64,000 nucleotides of DNA from Cinchona pubescens. Its lineage: Eukaryota; Streptophyta; Magnoliopsida; Gentianales; Rubiaceae. The notes under the pieces are model-generated. The model saw only the letters and a program-made list of their open reading frames with translations. It did no database searches and was not told where the DNA came from. The first letter of the stretch is position 1; each line of letters begins with the position of its first letter. Made by a program: the position numbers and the translations under genes. Positions 8,988-21,995 of the stretch are shown piece by piece. The stretch is taken from NCBI GenBank assembly GCA_025175665.1, contig JANKKI010000003.1, positions 4,136,501 through 4,200,500 of the forward strand, in the 5' to 3' direction.

Positions 8988-9300
8988 GATGGTGTAAAAT
9001 GTCCGATAGGAAGAAAATGAAGAGTTTTAAACGAGATAAGTAATCGTTCAGACGTCCGAACGATTGGCATATGTCCGATTGTGCGTCCGAACGTTGAGGA
9101 ACGGATGTCCGATGCTCTGTGCTTTGCGTCCGAGAAGGTGTCAGACGATGATAAGCGTCCGTTGGAAATTCTATAGAGAGTTTAGAAGAAGGGGGTGAGA
9201 GTACGGACGATTAAAAGCGTCCGAGACAGAGAGGAGGGTTTCGGACGTGTAAGAGCGTCCGACAGAGTATGTGGTTCGGACGATCATGTGTGTCCGAATA
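8988..9300 (-). repeat. Second CGGACG/CGTCCG array between pol and the 3' LTR
   Basis: About eight pairs of (t)cggacg and cgtccg(a), such as tcggacgtgtaagagcgtcc and ttcggacgatcatgtgtgtc, follow the RNase H C-terminus. Composition and motif match the U3 array at 7477-7937, so the same minisatellite occurs twice in one element. Confidence 0.8.
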
Positions 9301-9306
9301 CGGAAA

Positions 9307-9918
9307 TTATACATATGTGAAATCAATGATGCCCAATCGAGTTCTGAGAGATATAAAGCGATCCAAAGCTAAAGGTTTAGTAAAAATATCAGCAAGTTGA
9401 TCATTTGTACACACATATTCAACACAAATTTCCTTCTTGCAAACAAGATCTCTAATGAAATGGTGTTTGACATCGATGTGTTTGGTTCTAGAATGCATTA
9501 CAGGATTTTTTGTGAGATTAATTGCACTAGTGTTGTCACATCAAATGGACACAGAATCAAATATTACACCGAAGTCTTTTAAAGTATGTTTCATCCACAA
9601 AAGTTGAGTACAACAGTTTCCAGCAGCAATGTATTCGGCTTCTGCCGTAGAAAGAGAAATATAATTTTGCTTTTTGCTAAACCAAGACACTAGACAGTCA
9701 CCCAGGAAATGACACATACTAGTAGTACTTTTCCTATCAATTTTACAACCAGCAAAGTTAGCATCAGAGTAACTAATTAAATCAAAAGTGAAAGATTTTG
9801 GATACCAAAAACCAAAATTCATTGTACCTTTTAGGTATCTGAAAATTCTTTTTACAGCAATTAAGTGTGACTCTTTAGGACAAGATTGAAATCTAGCACA
9901 TAGACAAACAACAAACAT
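9307..9918 (-). pseudogene. Copia RNase H domain
   Basis: Two frames (9918-9541 and 9498-9307) cover the domain. Key features are YSDANFAGCKIDRKSTT, SWFSKKQNYISLSTAEAEYIA with the family's acidic residues, then SRTKHIDVKHHFIRD and QLADIFTKPL at the end. These are the standard Ty1/copia RNase H blocks that remove the RNA template during reverse transcription. A stop or frameshift lies between the two frames near 9540, where the CDN block would be. It follows the RT directly on the same strand. Function is lost in this copy. Confidence 0.9.
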
Positions 9919-9931
9919 AATATCTAGTCTG

Positions 9932-10705
9932 CTAGCTGTTAAGGAGGCTTCCGATCATACCTCTATAGTGTTTTTCATCAACACTATTACCTTCTTCATC
10001 TTTGTCAAGTTTAGTTGAGGTGCATATTGGTGTCCCGACCTGTTTGTAGTCTTCCATTCCAAATCGCTTGAGTAGTTCCTTCGTGTATTTGATTTGAGTG
10101 ATGAACGTTCCTTCCTTTGTTTGGTGAACTTGAAGTCCGAGAAAAAATTGTAATTCTCCCATCATACTCATTTCAAATTCTTTTTGCATCTATCATCAAG
10201 TACGAGAATTTCTTGCACAAACTTTCATTAGTTGCTCCAAAGATAATATCATCAACATAAATTTGAACAATTAGTAAAGCATTAAAATCAATTTTGGTGA
10301 ATAGATATCAACAACACCTCTTTTGAAACCATTTTCAGTCAAAAAACCACTCAGCCTTTCATACCAAGCTCTAGGAGCTTGTTTCAAACCATACAAAGCT
10401 TTGGAAAGTTTGAAAACATGATTTGAAAATTTTTTATTTTCAAAACTACGAGGTTGTTCAACGAAAACTTCTTGATCAATAAAACCATTTAGAAATGGAC
10501 TTTTAACATCTATTTGGAATAATTTGAATTTTTTAAAACATGCATATGCAAGAAACATGCGAATAGATTCTAAACAAGCAACGGGTGCAAAGGTTGCATC
10601 AAAATCAATACCTTCTTCTTGAGCATAACCTTTTGCAACAAGCCTAGCTTTATTCCTAATAATTTCACCTTGATCGTTTAATTTATTTCTAAAATCCCAT
10701 CCCAT
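9932..10705 (-). pseudogene. Copia reverse transcriptase
   Basis: The N-terminal frame (10705-10271) has NKARLVAKGYAQEEGIDFDA, FQIDVKSPFLNG and KALYGLKQAPRAWYE, all diagnostic Ty1/copia RT blocks. The catalytic YVDD is encoded at 10259-10248 but in another frame. The C-terminal part (10189-9932) has FFLGLQVHQTKEG and TKELLKRFGMEDY. It copies element RNA into cDNA in the cytoplasmic particle. At least two frameshifts (near 10270 and 10200) inactivate it. Unlike the other two RTs in the window, the catalytic motif itself is intact. Confidence 0.92.
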
Positions 10706-11204
10706 GGTCCCTTTTTGTTCCGATTACGAGTTGAGTTGATAGTCTTTCAACCAAAGTCCATACATTGTTTTTCTTAAATTGGCTAAGTTCATCTTGCATA
10801 GCAAAGACCCAAGATTCATCATTTAATGCATCATCCACATATTTAGGTTCAATACGAGAAAGTAATGCACAATTACTATTCAAAGGTTTATGAGATCGAG
10901 TTTTTACCCCATCGGACGGATCACCTATGATCAAATCTTGAGGGTGACTAGAAACAAATTTCCATGCTTTAGGAAGATCTTTTGGCGTATCTACGTCCTT
11001 TTCTCCTTCTTCACCCAAGTGATTTGTATTGCCCACATTGTTTGGAGAGATCCCTTGATGTTCTTCATGAATAGTGAGTTTTTCAAGCTCCTTTTGGATA
11101 CCTACATCTTCATCTTCACACACATTCTTTGAAATAATATCATTAGTTTCATCAAATGTAACATGCACAACTTCTTCAATCAAAAGTGTTATTCTATTGT
11201 ACAC
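10706..11204 (-). pseudogene. Copia pol linker upstream of RT
   Basis: This frame (to 10689) is charged and low in complexity at first, then reaches the conserved pre-RT block: GVKTRSHKPL, EPKYVDDALNDESWVFAMQDELSQF and NNVWTLVER. That block (ALxDxxWxxAMQxELxQFxxNxVWxLV) precedes RT in plant copia elements. It ends with a frameshift into the RT frame at about 10700. The linker between integrase and RT has no catalytic role. Confidence 0.85.
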
Positions 11205-12248
11205 TCGGTATGAGTTGATACCTTCTTGTCACTAGAATATCCAAGAAAAATTCCTTCATCCGATTTTTTGTCAAATTTTCTAAGATTTTCTTTAATTTTT
11301 AAAATAAAACATTTACAACCAAAAATTTTGAAATAGCTCACACGGGTTTTTTACAAAATAAAAGTTCATAAGGTGTTTTATTTAAAATAGGTCTTAACAA
11401 AACTCGATTCATAACGTAAAAAGCCGTATTAACGGCTTCGGTCACATTCACTAATCATAGTTCTAGCGGCCTCTTGAAGTGTTCTATTTTTTCTTTCAAC
11501 AACTCCATTTTGTTAAGGCACTCGAACAACTAAAAATTCATGTGAAATACCGTTGTGATCACAAAACTCGGGAAAACCTCCGAATTTAAATTCGGCTCCA
11601 TTATCACTAGTCAATCGGATGATTTTTAAATTCAACAAATTTTGAATTTTGGAAAATAATTTCACAAAATTTTCAAAAGCTTCATTTTTGTGAACAAGAA
11701 ATAGTACCCAAGTATACCTAGAATATAATCATCAACAATCACAAATGCATATTTATTACCACCGAGACTAGCATATTGAGTCGGACCAAACAAGTCTAAA
11801 GGCAATAATTCTAGGGGTTTAGAAGTAGGCAAACAATTTTTTGGTTTAAAATACACTTTAACTTGTTTCCCAAATTGACATGCATCACAAATTTTGTTTC
11901 TCAAAAACTTCAGTTTTGGTAGGCCTCTTACCAATTCCTTCTTAGCAAGATTTTCAATTAGATCCATGTTGAAATGACAAAGCCTTCTATGCCAAAGTCA
12001 AAGATCATCTATAGAGGCGGTTAGACATTTTACATGCTACTACCAATATTGTCATGATAGATTACATAAATATCATTATGTCTAGTACCTTTAAATAAGA
12101 CAACATAATTTTTATCAAGAATTAGACATTCATGTTTGGTAAAAAACACATATAGATTCTTATCACATAGTTGACTCACACTCAATAAATTGTAATTCAA
12201 ATTATCAACACGAAGCACATTTTTATCAATGATTATAGGTCTCACCAT
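11205..12248 (-). pseudogene. Copia integrase (GAG_pre-integrase, zinc finger and core)
   Basis: The upstream frame (12248-12030) carries the GAG_pre-integrase block VDNLNYNLLSVSQLCD. The next (about 12000-11662) carries the HHCC finger, WHRRLCHFNM then CDACQFGKQ, and the first core acidic residue in LELLPLDLFGP followed by FVIVDD. The remainder to 11205 is riddled with stops and frameshifts, but SDNGAEF is still readable near 11600-11580, giving the second acidic residue. Integrase inserts cDNA into chromosomes. This copy is inactive. Confidence 0.88.
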
Positions 12249-12289
12249 TTTTACCTACATCACCAATGTCGATTGATTTTTCTTTCATG

Positions 12290-12420
12290 TTATCCCCAAA
12301 TGTTACTTTTCCACTATTTTTGGATTTGAGGTTTGTGAAGATGGATGCATCACCGGTCATATGTCTTGAGCACCCACTATCTACGAACTATTTTGCATAA
12401 ATCCTGAATGATATTCATTT
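12290..12420 (-). pseudogene. Copia aspartic protease remnant
   Basis: The active-site block VDSGCSRHMTGD is encoded with DSG at 12381-12373. A TAG stop occurs two codons before it, where a tryptophan (WxVDSG) is usual, so one G-to-A change probably inactivated it. Downstream the frame runs SIFTNLKSKNSGKVTFGDN, typical of the copia protease. It would process the Gag-Pol polyprotein. Confidence 0.8.
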
Positions 12421-12433
12421 TCTACGCAAGAAA

Positions 12434-14044
12434 TTAATTGATAACTTTTGGTACCCACATTTTCTTGGATCCATAAGAGTTAGGAAAATGACTACAAATC
12501 CATATAGAATTCATACCAAGTTTTTCATTTCTCTTGACATAAAAATTATTTTTCTCATGATCGTGTTGTTGACAATAGTTGCAAATAACATTTTTATTTC
12601 CATATAAGGATGATTTTGATTTTACAAAGCATAAATCATTCCTTCTAAAGGTGACAAAATTCTTGTTGATCAATACATTTCTATTCCTTTTCAAATCAAC
12701 AATATTTTCCCTTTTTTTATGCAAAAGAATATTCAACTCATCAAACTTCAATCTTTTCTTCAATGAGGCTTGTTCTTCTTTGATCCTTGTTTTCACATAT
12801 ATTCTTTTCTTCAAATCACTATTTTCTTGTGATAACCTATTATTTTCATTCACAAGTTTAGAGTTAGCTTTCAATAAGGCTTATGATTTCTTTACTAACT
12901 CCTTATTTCTAGCATATGATTCCTTTAAGCTATCATGCAATTTTAAAATGAAGGCTTCAAGATCATCGTCATCATTTTCATCATTGGAATCATAATTAGA
13001 AGTTACCTCATTATCACCAATGGCCATAAATGCCATTTGTGCCGACTCAATTTTTTCTTCAACTTCTCCTTTGGAGTTGCAATCATCCAATGTGATTTGG
13101 AAGTTGTTGAAGCGGGGTTTTATACCTTCCTTTTTCTTCTTAGAAGGAAATTCATTTGCAAAGTGACCGGGTTGACCGCATTCAAAGCACTTTTCATTTT
13201 GCTTTATTTTTTCTAGCTTGGTATTTCCTTTGAAGTTGTTTGAGTTGATTGCTCTCCACCTCTTCCCATTCTCCATTTGTTGATGTAGTGTTTGAGAAAT
13301 CCTTTGGTGATGAGTGCAAGATCTCCTTCATCAAGATCTTTATCTTCTAGGTTGATGGAAGCATTTTCATTTTCTTCTTGAGACGTCTTTAATGCAATGC
13401 TCATTTTTGGTCTTGCTTCTTCATCATTCACCACTTTAGCCTTTAGTTTCAACTCATAGGATGTAAGAGAGTTAATTAGAGATTTAATAGGTATGGAATT
13501 TAAATTCTTGGCTTCCTCTATAGCAATAGTTTTAGCCTCCCATTCTTTGGATAGAGCATTCAAGATTTTTCTATTCTTTTCACCCAAAGAATATTCCTTA
13601 CCCAAGACTTCAAGATCCTTAGTGATGTCATTGAACCTACAATACATTTTGTCAATATTTTCATGTGGTTCCATCTTAAAGGACTCATACTTGGCAACAA
13701 GTAAGGATTTCTTTTGCTCTCGAACATCATCGCTCCCTTCATGAATCTCTTTCTAATTTGTCCCAAATTTCTTTAGCAAAAGCACATCCTTTGACACGAG
13801 TTGATTCATTTGCATCCAAAGCATTGTATAGCACATTCATAGCTTTCGCGTTTAAGGTCAAATTTGCCTTATCTTGCGGAGTGAGCTCATCCCTTGTATT
13901 TTCTCTTCTTCTATTTGTATGATCATCAATGATGGTAGCTTCAAAAGAACCTTCATTTACAACATACCATAAGTCAATATCAATAGATTGCAAAAATAAT
14001 TTCATTCTATCTCTCCAACTAATAAAATTTACCCCATTAAACAT
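12434..14044 (-). pseudogene. Copia gag with two altered zinc knuckles and coiled coil
   Basis: Four overlapping frames (14044-13739, 13674-13213, 13276-12881, 12874-12434) form the broken gag. The start MFNGVNFISWRDRMKLFLQS is the standard copia gag N-terminus. The middle has ANESTRVKGCAFAKEIWDKL and MEPHENIDKMYCRFNDI. The first knuckle reads CFECGQPGHFANEFP, where the last cysteine has become phenylalanine. A glutamate/lysine-rich coiled-coil segment follows, then a second knuckle-like CNYCQQHDHEKNNFY, also ending in phenylalanine. Gag forms the virus-like particle and packages RNA. At least three frameshifts are needed to explain the frames. Confidence 0.88.
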
Positions 14045-14141
14045 AGGGGGTCTTGTTATAGATTGACCCTAAAAAAATAATTCATTATTGGTTGCCATGA
14101 TCTTTTCTCAAAAGCTAGTTAAGCTCAAGATAAGAGACCAA

Positions 14142-14153
14142 GCTCTGATACCA
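14142..14153 (-). promoter_or_regulatory. Primer binding site, initiator tRNA-Met type
   Basis: The element strand reads tggtatcagagc two bases after the 5' LTR, a perfect match to the usual plant copia PBS complementary to the 3' end of initiator tRNA-Met. Confidence 0.95.
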
Positions 14154-14155
14154 AT

Positions 14156-14750
14156 TGTTGGCCCAAGGCAACCTAAGAGGGGGGGGTGAATTAGGTTTCT
14201 TAAAAAAAATTCTTTGCAAAGACCTTTATGCACTAACAAATAATTTGATAGAGATAAAAGCAATTAAACTTATGAAGTATAAAAAGGATGAAGAAATAGA
14301 TTAAACAAGTAACACTCTCAAGCTTCCAAGCTTGAAGTAATAATTCACTAGAATGCTTCACAACTTTGGTGAGCCAATAATCTTCTAATGTACACAAAGT
14401 AGGACAATCCTTGCTCACACTAATTCTTTTTAGTTGAGCCAAGAATTTTACTCTCAACCTCACTTTTGTACAAGATTATCACTCCACTCAATAATTTTGA
14501 GAAGCACTCTAAAGTACACACTAATACAATATTGCTCAATAGACAATTTGCACTCAAATTGCTTTGTTTCTTGCTTGCATTCAATGTGTAAAGTCTATTT
14601 TAAAATATCAGTGGAGCTGGTATTTATAGGAGCAATAAATTTGTCGTAGCCACTTTCAACGGCTCAATAATAAATGCACAAAAACTAGTCGTTATAGGTT
14701 AAAATGTTAAAAACATATGTCATCATCAAAATAAAGTTTGTGAATCATCA
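14156..14750 (-). repeat. Copia 5' LTR (595 bp, U3 array deleted)
   Basis: It matches the 3' LTR closely over its length but jumps from cgttataggtt directly to aaaatgtt, omitting 461 bases that lie between two aggtt repeats in the other LTR. This points to a deletion between short direct repeats after insertion. A TATA-like ctataaatacc is kept. Confidence 0.9.
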
Positions 14751-16691
14751 ATTTCAAAGAATAAATAATTAGTAAAAATTATATCCCCACATACTAAATC
14801 TAATATTTTCATATTTAGCATTTAGAACTCGTGCTATATATCAGATAATCATATATTTATCAATTTTTAAAAATGTTTATATTTTTGTCGTATAAAAATA
14901 ATTAAAAAGTAACTATATAACTAAAATTTTAGTTAAAAATTAAATTAGATATGTATACTATAGTAGCAATATTACTATAAAATTAGCCTCTCAAGTTTTA
15001 TTTTAAAAACTTGTAACAATATTACTATGACTTGGATATATGAGTGTTTTCAAAACTTATATCTACCATTGTTTTATGGAAAATGAAAAATAAAACTCAT
15101 TTTATTGATTGTGGATGAACACAATATTTTAGTTGTAAAGGTAAGAAAAACGCAACAATTTAGAAGTATAGTTTTGATTAATGAATTAACTTAATTCTAT
15201 TGATATAAGGTATTAGAAAAAATAACAATTAAGAAGAATTTATCACATTTCTTAATTAGTTTGCATTTATTTTTACTGGGGATTAATAAATAAAAATTTT
15301 TAATGGACTTTTTAGATAGAATTGCATTGGATGGGGTAATCGAAAGAGGCTTGAGTGAGATTAAATTAGAGTTAAAATCTTCCCAACATAAACCTTTCAA
15401 ATGTTATATAAATATTCAATAAAATGGATATAGAAAATATATATATAATCTCTTAAAAAGAGAATAATGTTTTGTTGGGAAAATTTCATATTTATGAAGT
15501 GATGCACACAAAGGAGAAACTCTTATATTAATTATACAAAGGTTAACATCTTGTGGTAAATTTCAAAGAATAAAAATTAGTGAAAATTATATCCTCAACA
15601 TTCTTAATATAATTCTTTTTGTATTTAGCATTTAGAACTCTTGCTATGCGCCGAATAATCACATATTTATCAATTTTTAAAAACCGATGTTCCTTAATAA
15701 AATTATTTTAAAATACTACATAGTAAACTTCAAGGATACAAAATTTTAAAGGAAAATATGAGAACGAAATCTGAATAAGTATTTGTATTTATTAAAATTA
15801 CACAAAAAAATGTCATACTTTTATGAAATTTTATAAAAAAACAAGGGTTATTTTCTATATATAAAATCAAAGCAAAGAAAAGGAGAACATTTCTTACCAG
15901 TAATGTTAGGTCTCACCATATAAAGCATACTTGTAAATATGATGATGCCAAAAAGTTGATAAGACATGTTTTTTTTTTTTTTTTCTAAAATTAAAACCAC
16001 TTAGATCCTGGGGGGTGGACATAATAAGACATAGTAAGATGATAAGACATAATAAGAGATAATATTAAAATTATTTTTTAACATATTACAATTATAAAAT
16101 CACTTAAAAATAATATCTGTTGACATTGAATAGTTAACAACCAATAAATTGAGAGTTGTAAGATAAATGCAAAGAAGAAACTGATCTTAAACTTTGTTAT
16201 CTTTTTATGATATAATAATTTTTATAAATATTAATTCGATGTAATTAGATTGTAAGAATGATATTATTTAGACATGGTAGGTTAAATATCTCCCTAAGAA
16301 TTTCTTTTGTGCAAGTTATGAATTGTAACCCTTTAAATATATATCTAAAACTTATTTATTAATAATGATATATAGATAAAATCTTTGTATAATTAATATA
16401 TATGTTTTATTACCTTATTGTTAATAACTTATACTTATATGATGATTAATAATAAAATTTTAATTCTGTAATTCTTTTTGGAAAAAAATATAAGAGGTGT
16501 GCATGAAATAAGGATTTAAAAAGAATAAGTTATTGAAAGATAAGATTTATTAATTAATTTGAATTTCTTTGTTAATTAAATATTTCAACTTTTAACTCTA
16601 TTATTTATCAAGTAAATTTTCGTTTATCTAATATGCTACATGTGAACATCTTAAAGTTTCTTGCAAACACCAATTTTCTTATATTATATTA

Positions 16692-18385
16692 GTAGTTGAA
16701 TGTCCTGTGCTATGCATGGGAGGACTAATATCTATGTTGGTCTACATTAAATAATATTAATAAAAGAATGATAACGACATAAAAAATCAATAATTAAACT
16801 ATATAAAGGTAAAAAATATTAAGTAATAATATCTATACATTTACTAATTAAAAATAAAAATAAAAGTATCATTATTAAGTATACATTTAAAATGTTTATA
16901 TTTCTATCGTATAAAAATGATTGAAAAGTAACTATATAACATAAATTTTAGTTAAAATTTAAATTAGATATGTATACTATAATAGCAATATTACTATAAA
17001 AATTAGCCTCTCAACTTTTATTTAAAAAATAGCAATAATATTACTATAACTTGGATACATGATTGTTTTCAAAACTTATATCTACCATGGTCTAAAAATA
17101 AAAAATAAACTCATTTTATTGAGTGTGAATGAACATAATATTTTGGTTGTAAATGCAAACAAACCCAACAATTTAAAAGTATTGTTTTGATTAGTATGAA
17201 TTAACTTAATTCCATTGATATAAGTTGTCAGAAAAAACAACAATTAAGAATCATTTATCACATTAAACAATTAGTTTGCATTTATTTTTCTAATAAAATA
17301 AAAAGTTATTAATGGACTTTTTAGATAGAATGGCAAGGTAATGGAAAGGGGCTTGAGTGAGATTGAGTTAGAGTTAAAATCTTCCCAACCAAAACCTTCC
17401 AAATGTGTATGTGAATATTCCAAAAAAAAATATTAAAATGAAAAAATATATATAGACTCTTAAAAAAGAGGATAATTTTTTGTTGGAAGAATTTCATACT
17501 TATCTATAAAATGATGCACATAAAAGAAAAACTCCTGTTGCAATTATATAAAGGTTAATACCTTGTAGTAAATTTCAAAGAATAAAAATTAGTGAAAATT
17601 ATATCCCCAGCATACTTAATCTAGTTCTTTTCATATATAGAATTTCAAACTCGTGCTACACATTGGATAATCACTGATGTATCAATTTTTAAAAATTGAT
17701 GTTTTGTAATAAAAATATTTTGAAAATATTACATAATAAAGTTCAAGGATACAAAATTTTAAAGGAGAATATTGGACCAAAATCTGAATAAGTATTTGAT
17801 TTATTAAAATTACATAACATAAATAAAATTGTCATATTTCTATAAAATATAATAAAAAAGTGAGGATTATTTTCTAGATGTAAAAAGGGGGAAAAAAAGA
17901 AGAAGAGCATTTCTAACAATTGATTTTAGATCTCTCCATATAAAACATAAATGTAAATACGATGATGCCAAAAATTTGATAAGACCTAATAAGAGACAAT
18001 ATTAAAATTATTTTTAATATATTATAATTATACAATTACATAAAAATAATAGTTGTTGACATTTAATAGTTAACAACCAATAAATAGAGAGTCTCAAAAA
18101 TTTAAAGAAGAATCTAATATTTTTAATGGATATCTATATATATATATTTTTAATGGAATCCAATAAGACTTTTATTCATTAACAATGATATCTATATATA
18201 TATTTTTTGCATAATTAATACACTTGTTTTCTTAACTTATTGTTAATAACTTATACTTATATGATGATTTACAATACAATTTTAATTTTGTAGTTTTTTG
18301 GAAAAAATTAACTATAAGGTGTGCATGAAGGATTTTAAAAAATAAGGGTATTTAAAGATAAGATTTAGATAATTAATTTGAGTTT
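16692..18385 (-). mobile_element. Helitron-like copy 2 (left inner)
   Basis: The 3' end at 16692 reads, on the reverse strand, ...acattcaactac, a one-base variant of CTAG. Order from left is A-B-C-D-E', with the 5' part truncated at about 18385. It adjoins copy 1 head to tail with no bases between, and is inverted relative to copy 3. Key markers shared with the other copies include tcataaaacataaatgtaaa-type and gttaacaaccaataaat blocks. Confidence 0.6.
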
Positions 18386-20247
18386 GGGTAAAAGATGAAT
18401 TACATAATTAACAATGAAATTCAAATTAATTAACTAAATCTTATCTGTAAGTACCCTTATTTTTTAAAATCCTTTATGCATAGCTCTTACAGTTAATTTT
18501 TTTTCGAAAAAGCTAAAATTCTATTATAAATCATCATATAAGTATACACTATTAACAATAATTTAAGAAAACAAATATATATTAATTATGTAAAAAAATT
18601 ATCTAGATATAATTGTTAATAAATAAAAGTACTAATAAATAAGTTATATATATATGTGTGTGTGTGTATTTTAAGGGGTTAGACCTAATAACTTACACAA
18701 AAGTAGAAAGATATTTAGCCTATTATGCCTAAATAATGTAATTCTTGCAACCTAATTATATTGAAATAATTTTTATAATAATTATTATATTGTAAATAGA
18801 TAACAAAGTTTTTAGATCAATTTCTTCTCATATGTATTTTCTTGAAACTCTATTTATTGGTTGTTAACTATTCAATGTCAACGGATATTATTTTTAAGTG
18901 ATTATGTAATCATAATATGTTAAAAATAATTTTTATGTTATATTTTATTAGGTTTTATCTACTTTTTGGCATCATCATATTCACATTTATGCTTTATGTG
19001 ATGAGACCTAAAATCAATTGTAAGAAATGCTTTTTTAACTTCCCTTTTACATCTAGAAAATAATCCTTCCTTTTTTTATTATATTTCATAGAAGTATGAC
19101 AATTTTATTTATGTAATTTAATAAATCAAATATTTATTTAGATTTTGTTCGAATATTCTGCTTTAAAATTTTGTATCCCTGAAGTTTATTGTGAAATATT
19201 TTTAAAATAATTTTATTATAGAACATTAATTTTTATAAATTGATACATTTGTGATTATCCAATGCATAGCACGAGTTCAAAATGCTAAATATGAAAAGAA
19301 TTAGATTAAGTATGCTCGGGATATAATTTTGACCAATCATGAACTTTTATTCTTTGAAATTTAATACAAGATATTAACCTTTGTATAATTGCTAGATGAG
19401 TTTTTCTTTTATGTGCATCACTTCATAGATAAGTATGAAATTCTCCCAACAAAACATTATTCTCTTTTTTAAAAGATTATATATTTTTTCTTTTTAACAT
19501 TTTATTTGGAATATTCACATACACATTTGGAAGGCTTTTATTGGGAAGATTTTAACTCTAACTCTAACTTTTTCAAGCCTATTTCCATTACCTTGCAATT
19601 TTATCCAAAAACTCCATAAAAACTTTTAGTTTATTAAAAATATAAATGCAAACTAATTATGGAATGTGATAAATACTTCTTAGTTGTTGGTTTTGCTGAT
19701 AACTTATATCAATAGAATCAAGGTAATTCATACTAAACAAAATAATACTTCTGAATTGTTGTGTTTGTTTATCTTTACAACCAAATATTATATTCATTCA
19801 CACTCAATAAAATGAGTTTTATTTTTTATTTATTGAACATGATAGATATAGAATCATGCAAGTTTTGACAACCATTATATGTCCAAGTTATAGTAATAAT
19901 ATTGGTATTTTTTAAAATAAAAGTTATGACGCTAACATTATAGTAATATCACTGTTATAGTATACATATCTAATTTAATTTTCAACTAAAATTTAAGTTA
20001 GATAGTTACTTTTTAATCATTTTTATGCGATAGAAATATAAACATTTTAAATGTATATTTAATAATGATACTTTTATTTTTATTTTTAATTAGTAAATGT
20101 GTAGATACTATTACTTAATTTTGTTTACCTTTATATATTTTAATTACAAAGTTTTTATGTCATTATCATTCTTTCATCAATATTATTAGCGTAGAGAATT
20201 AAATATGGATATCAGTCCTCCCGTAATAGCACAGGACATTCAACTAG
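18386..20247 (+). mobile_element. Helitron-like copy 3 (right inner), with 3' hairpin and CTAG
   Basis: It is the inverted partner of copy 2, with a centre of symmetry near 18385-18421. At its 3' end gtcctcccgtaatagcacag then gac (20214-20237) has a 5-bp gtcct/aggac stem, followed by exactly ten bases, attcaactag, ending in CTAG at 20244-20247 and followed by T. Hairpin 10-12 bases before CTRR is the Helitron 3' signature. The 5' end is truncated compared with copy 4. Confidence 0.6.
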
Positions 20248-21995
20248 TAATATAATATAAGAAAAGTGGTGTTTGTAAGAAACTTTAAGAAGTTGAACGT
20301 GGCATATTGGATAAAAGGAAATTTACTTGCTAAATAATAGAGGTAAAAGATGAAATACTTAACTGGATTAACAATGAAATTCAAATTAATTACCAAATCT
20401 TATTCTCTTTAAATCCTTATTTTGCGCACACCTCTTATATTTTTTTCCCGAAAGAATTACTAAACTAAAATTTTATTTTAAATCATCATATAAGTATATG
20501 TTATTAACAATAAGTTAAAATATATATATATATGTATATATATACTAATTATGCAAAGATTTTATCTATATATTATTGTTAATAAATAAAAGTTTTAATA
20601 AATAAGTTATAGATACATATTTAAAGGGTTACAACTAATAACTTGCACAAATTACTATGTCTAAATTATATCATTCATACAACCAAATTACATCGAGTTA
20701 ATATTTATAAAAATTATTATATCATAAAAGATATTATTTTTAAGTGATTTTATAATCGTAAAATGCTAAAAAATAATTTTAATATTATTTCTTATTTTGT
20801 CTTATTAACTTTTTTGGCATCATGCTATTTACATGTATGCTTTATATGGTGAGACCTAACATTAATTTATAAATAGAAATGTTCTTTTTTACATATAGAA
20901 ATTACTTACCCTCACTTTTTTATTATATTTCATAAAAGTATGACATTTTTATTTATGTAATTTTAATAAATAAGACACTTATTGGGGTTTCGGTCTCATA
21001 TTCTCCTTTAATGTTTTGTATCCTTGAAGTTTACTGTGCAATATTTTTAAAATAATTTTATTAAGGAACATCAGTTTTTAAAAATTGATAAATATGTGAT
21101 TATCTAGTGTATAGCATGAGATGAATAAATGCTAAATATGAAAAGAATTAGATTAAGTATGTTGGGGATATAATTTTCACTAATTTTTATTTTTTCAAAT
21201 TTACTATAAGATGTTAGCCTTCGTATAATTAATATAAGACTTTTTCTTTTATGTGCATCACTTTATAAATAAGTACAAAATTTTTCCAACAAAACATTAT
21301 TCTCTTTTTTAAGAGATTATATGCTTTTTCTTCTATATCATTTTTATTGAATATTCATATACACATTTGGAAGGTTTATGTGGGAATTAGAAGATTTTAA
21401 CTCCAACTTAATCTCACTCAAGCCTATTTCCATTACACCATCCAATGCAATTCTGCCTAAAACGTCCACTAAATTTTTTTTATTTATTAAAAATAAATGC
21501 AAACTAATTCTGAAATGTGATAAATACTTCTTATTTGTTGGTTTTACTGATACCTTATATCAATAGAATTAAGTTAATTCATACTAAACAAAACAATACT
21601 TCTAATTGTTGTGGTTTTTTTTTTTTTTAACCTTTACGGCCAAAATATTATGTTCGTTCACAATCAATAAGATGAGTTTTATTTTTTATTTTCCATAGAA
21701 CTTGACAGATATAAGTTTTGAAAACAATCATATATCCAAGTCATATAATATTGTTATTATTTTTTAAAATAAAACTTGAGAGGCTAATTTTATAGTAATA
21801 TCGCTAGTACAGTGTATGTATCTAATTTAACTTTCAACTAAAATTTTTGTTATATAATTACTTTGTAATCATTTTTATACAACAAAAATATAAACACTTT
21901 TAAAAATTGATAAATGTATGATTATTTGGTGCATAGTACGAGTTCTAAATACTAAATATGAAAAGAACTAGATTAAGTATGTTGGGGATATAATT

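Larger units (their letters stand above)
6907..14750 (-). mobile_element. Ty1/copia LTR retrotransposon, 7.84 kb, minus strand
   Basis: LTRs lie at 6907-7984 (3') and 14156-14750 (5'), both with TG...CA ends and flanked by the 5-bp duplication atttc. A PBS matching initiator tRNA-Met (reverse strand tggtatcagagc, 14153-14142) adjoins the 5' LTR, and a purine tract adjoins the 3' LTR. Order on the minus strand is gag, protease, integrase, RT, RNase H, as in Ty1/copia. Frames are broken throughout, so it is not autonomous now. A 3' region of about 1.3 kb between RNase H and the 3' LTR carries a further ORF and a CGGACG/CGTCCG array. The layout suggests a SIRE-like lineage, but this is not proven. 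Confidence 0.93.
6023..16691 (-). mobile_element. Helitron-like copy 1 (left outer), split by copia
   Basis: Its 3' end is at 6023 (reverse strand ...attcaactag). It runs right to 6906, is interrupted by the copia element, resumes at 14756 and reaches its 5' end at 16691 (reverse strand begins taatataatataag). Internally a block of about 750 bases is repeated, giving the order A-B-A-B-C-D-E from left to right. The A to B junction inside the duplicate is near 14870, where caatttttaaaaatg continues into the start of A again. Confidence 0.6.
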
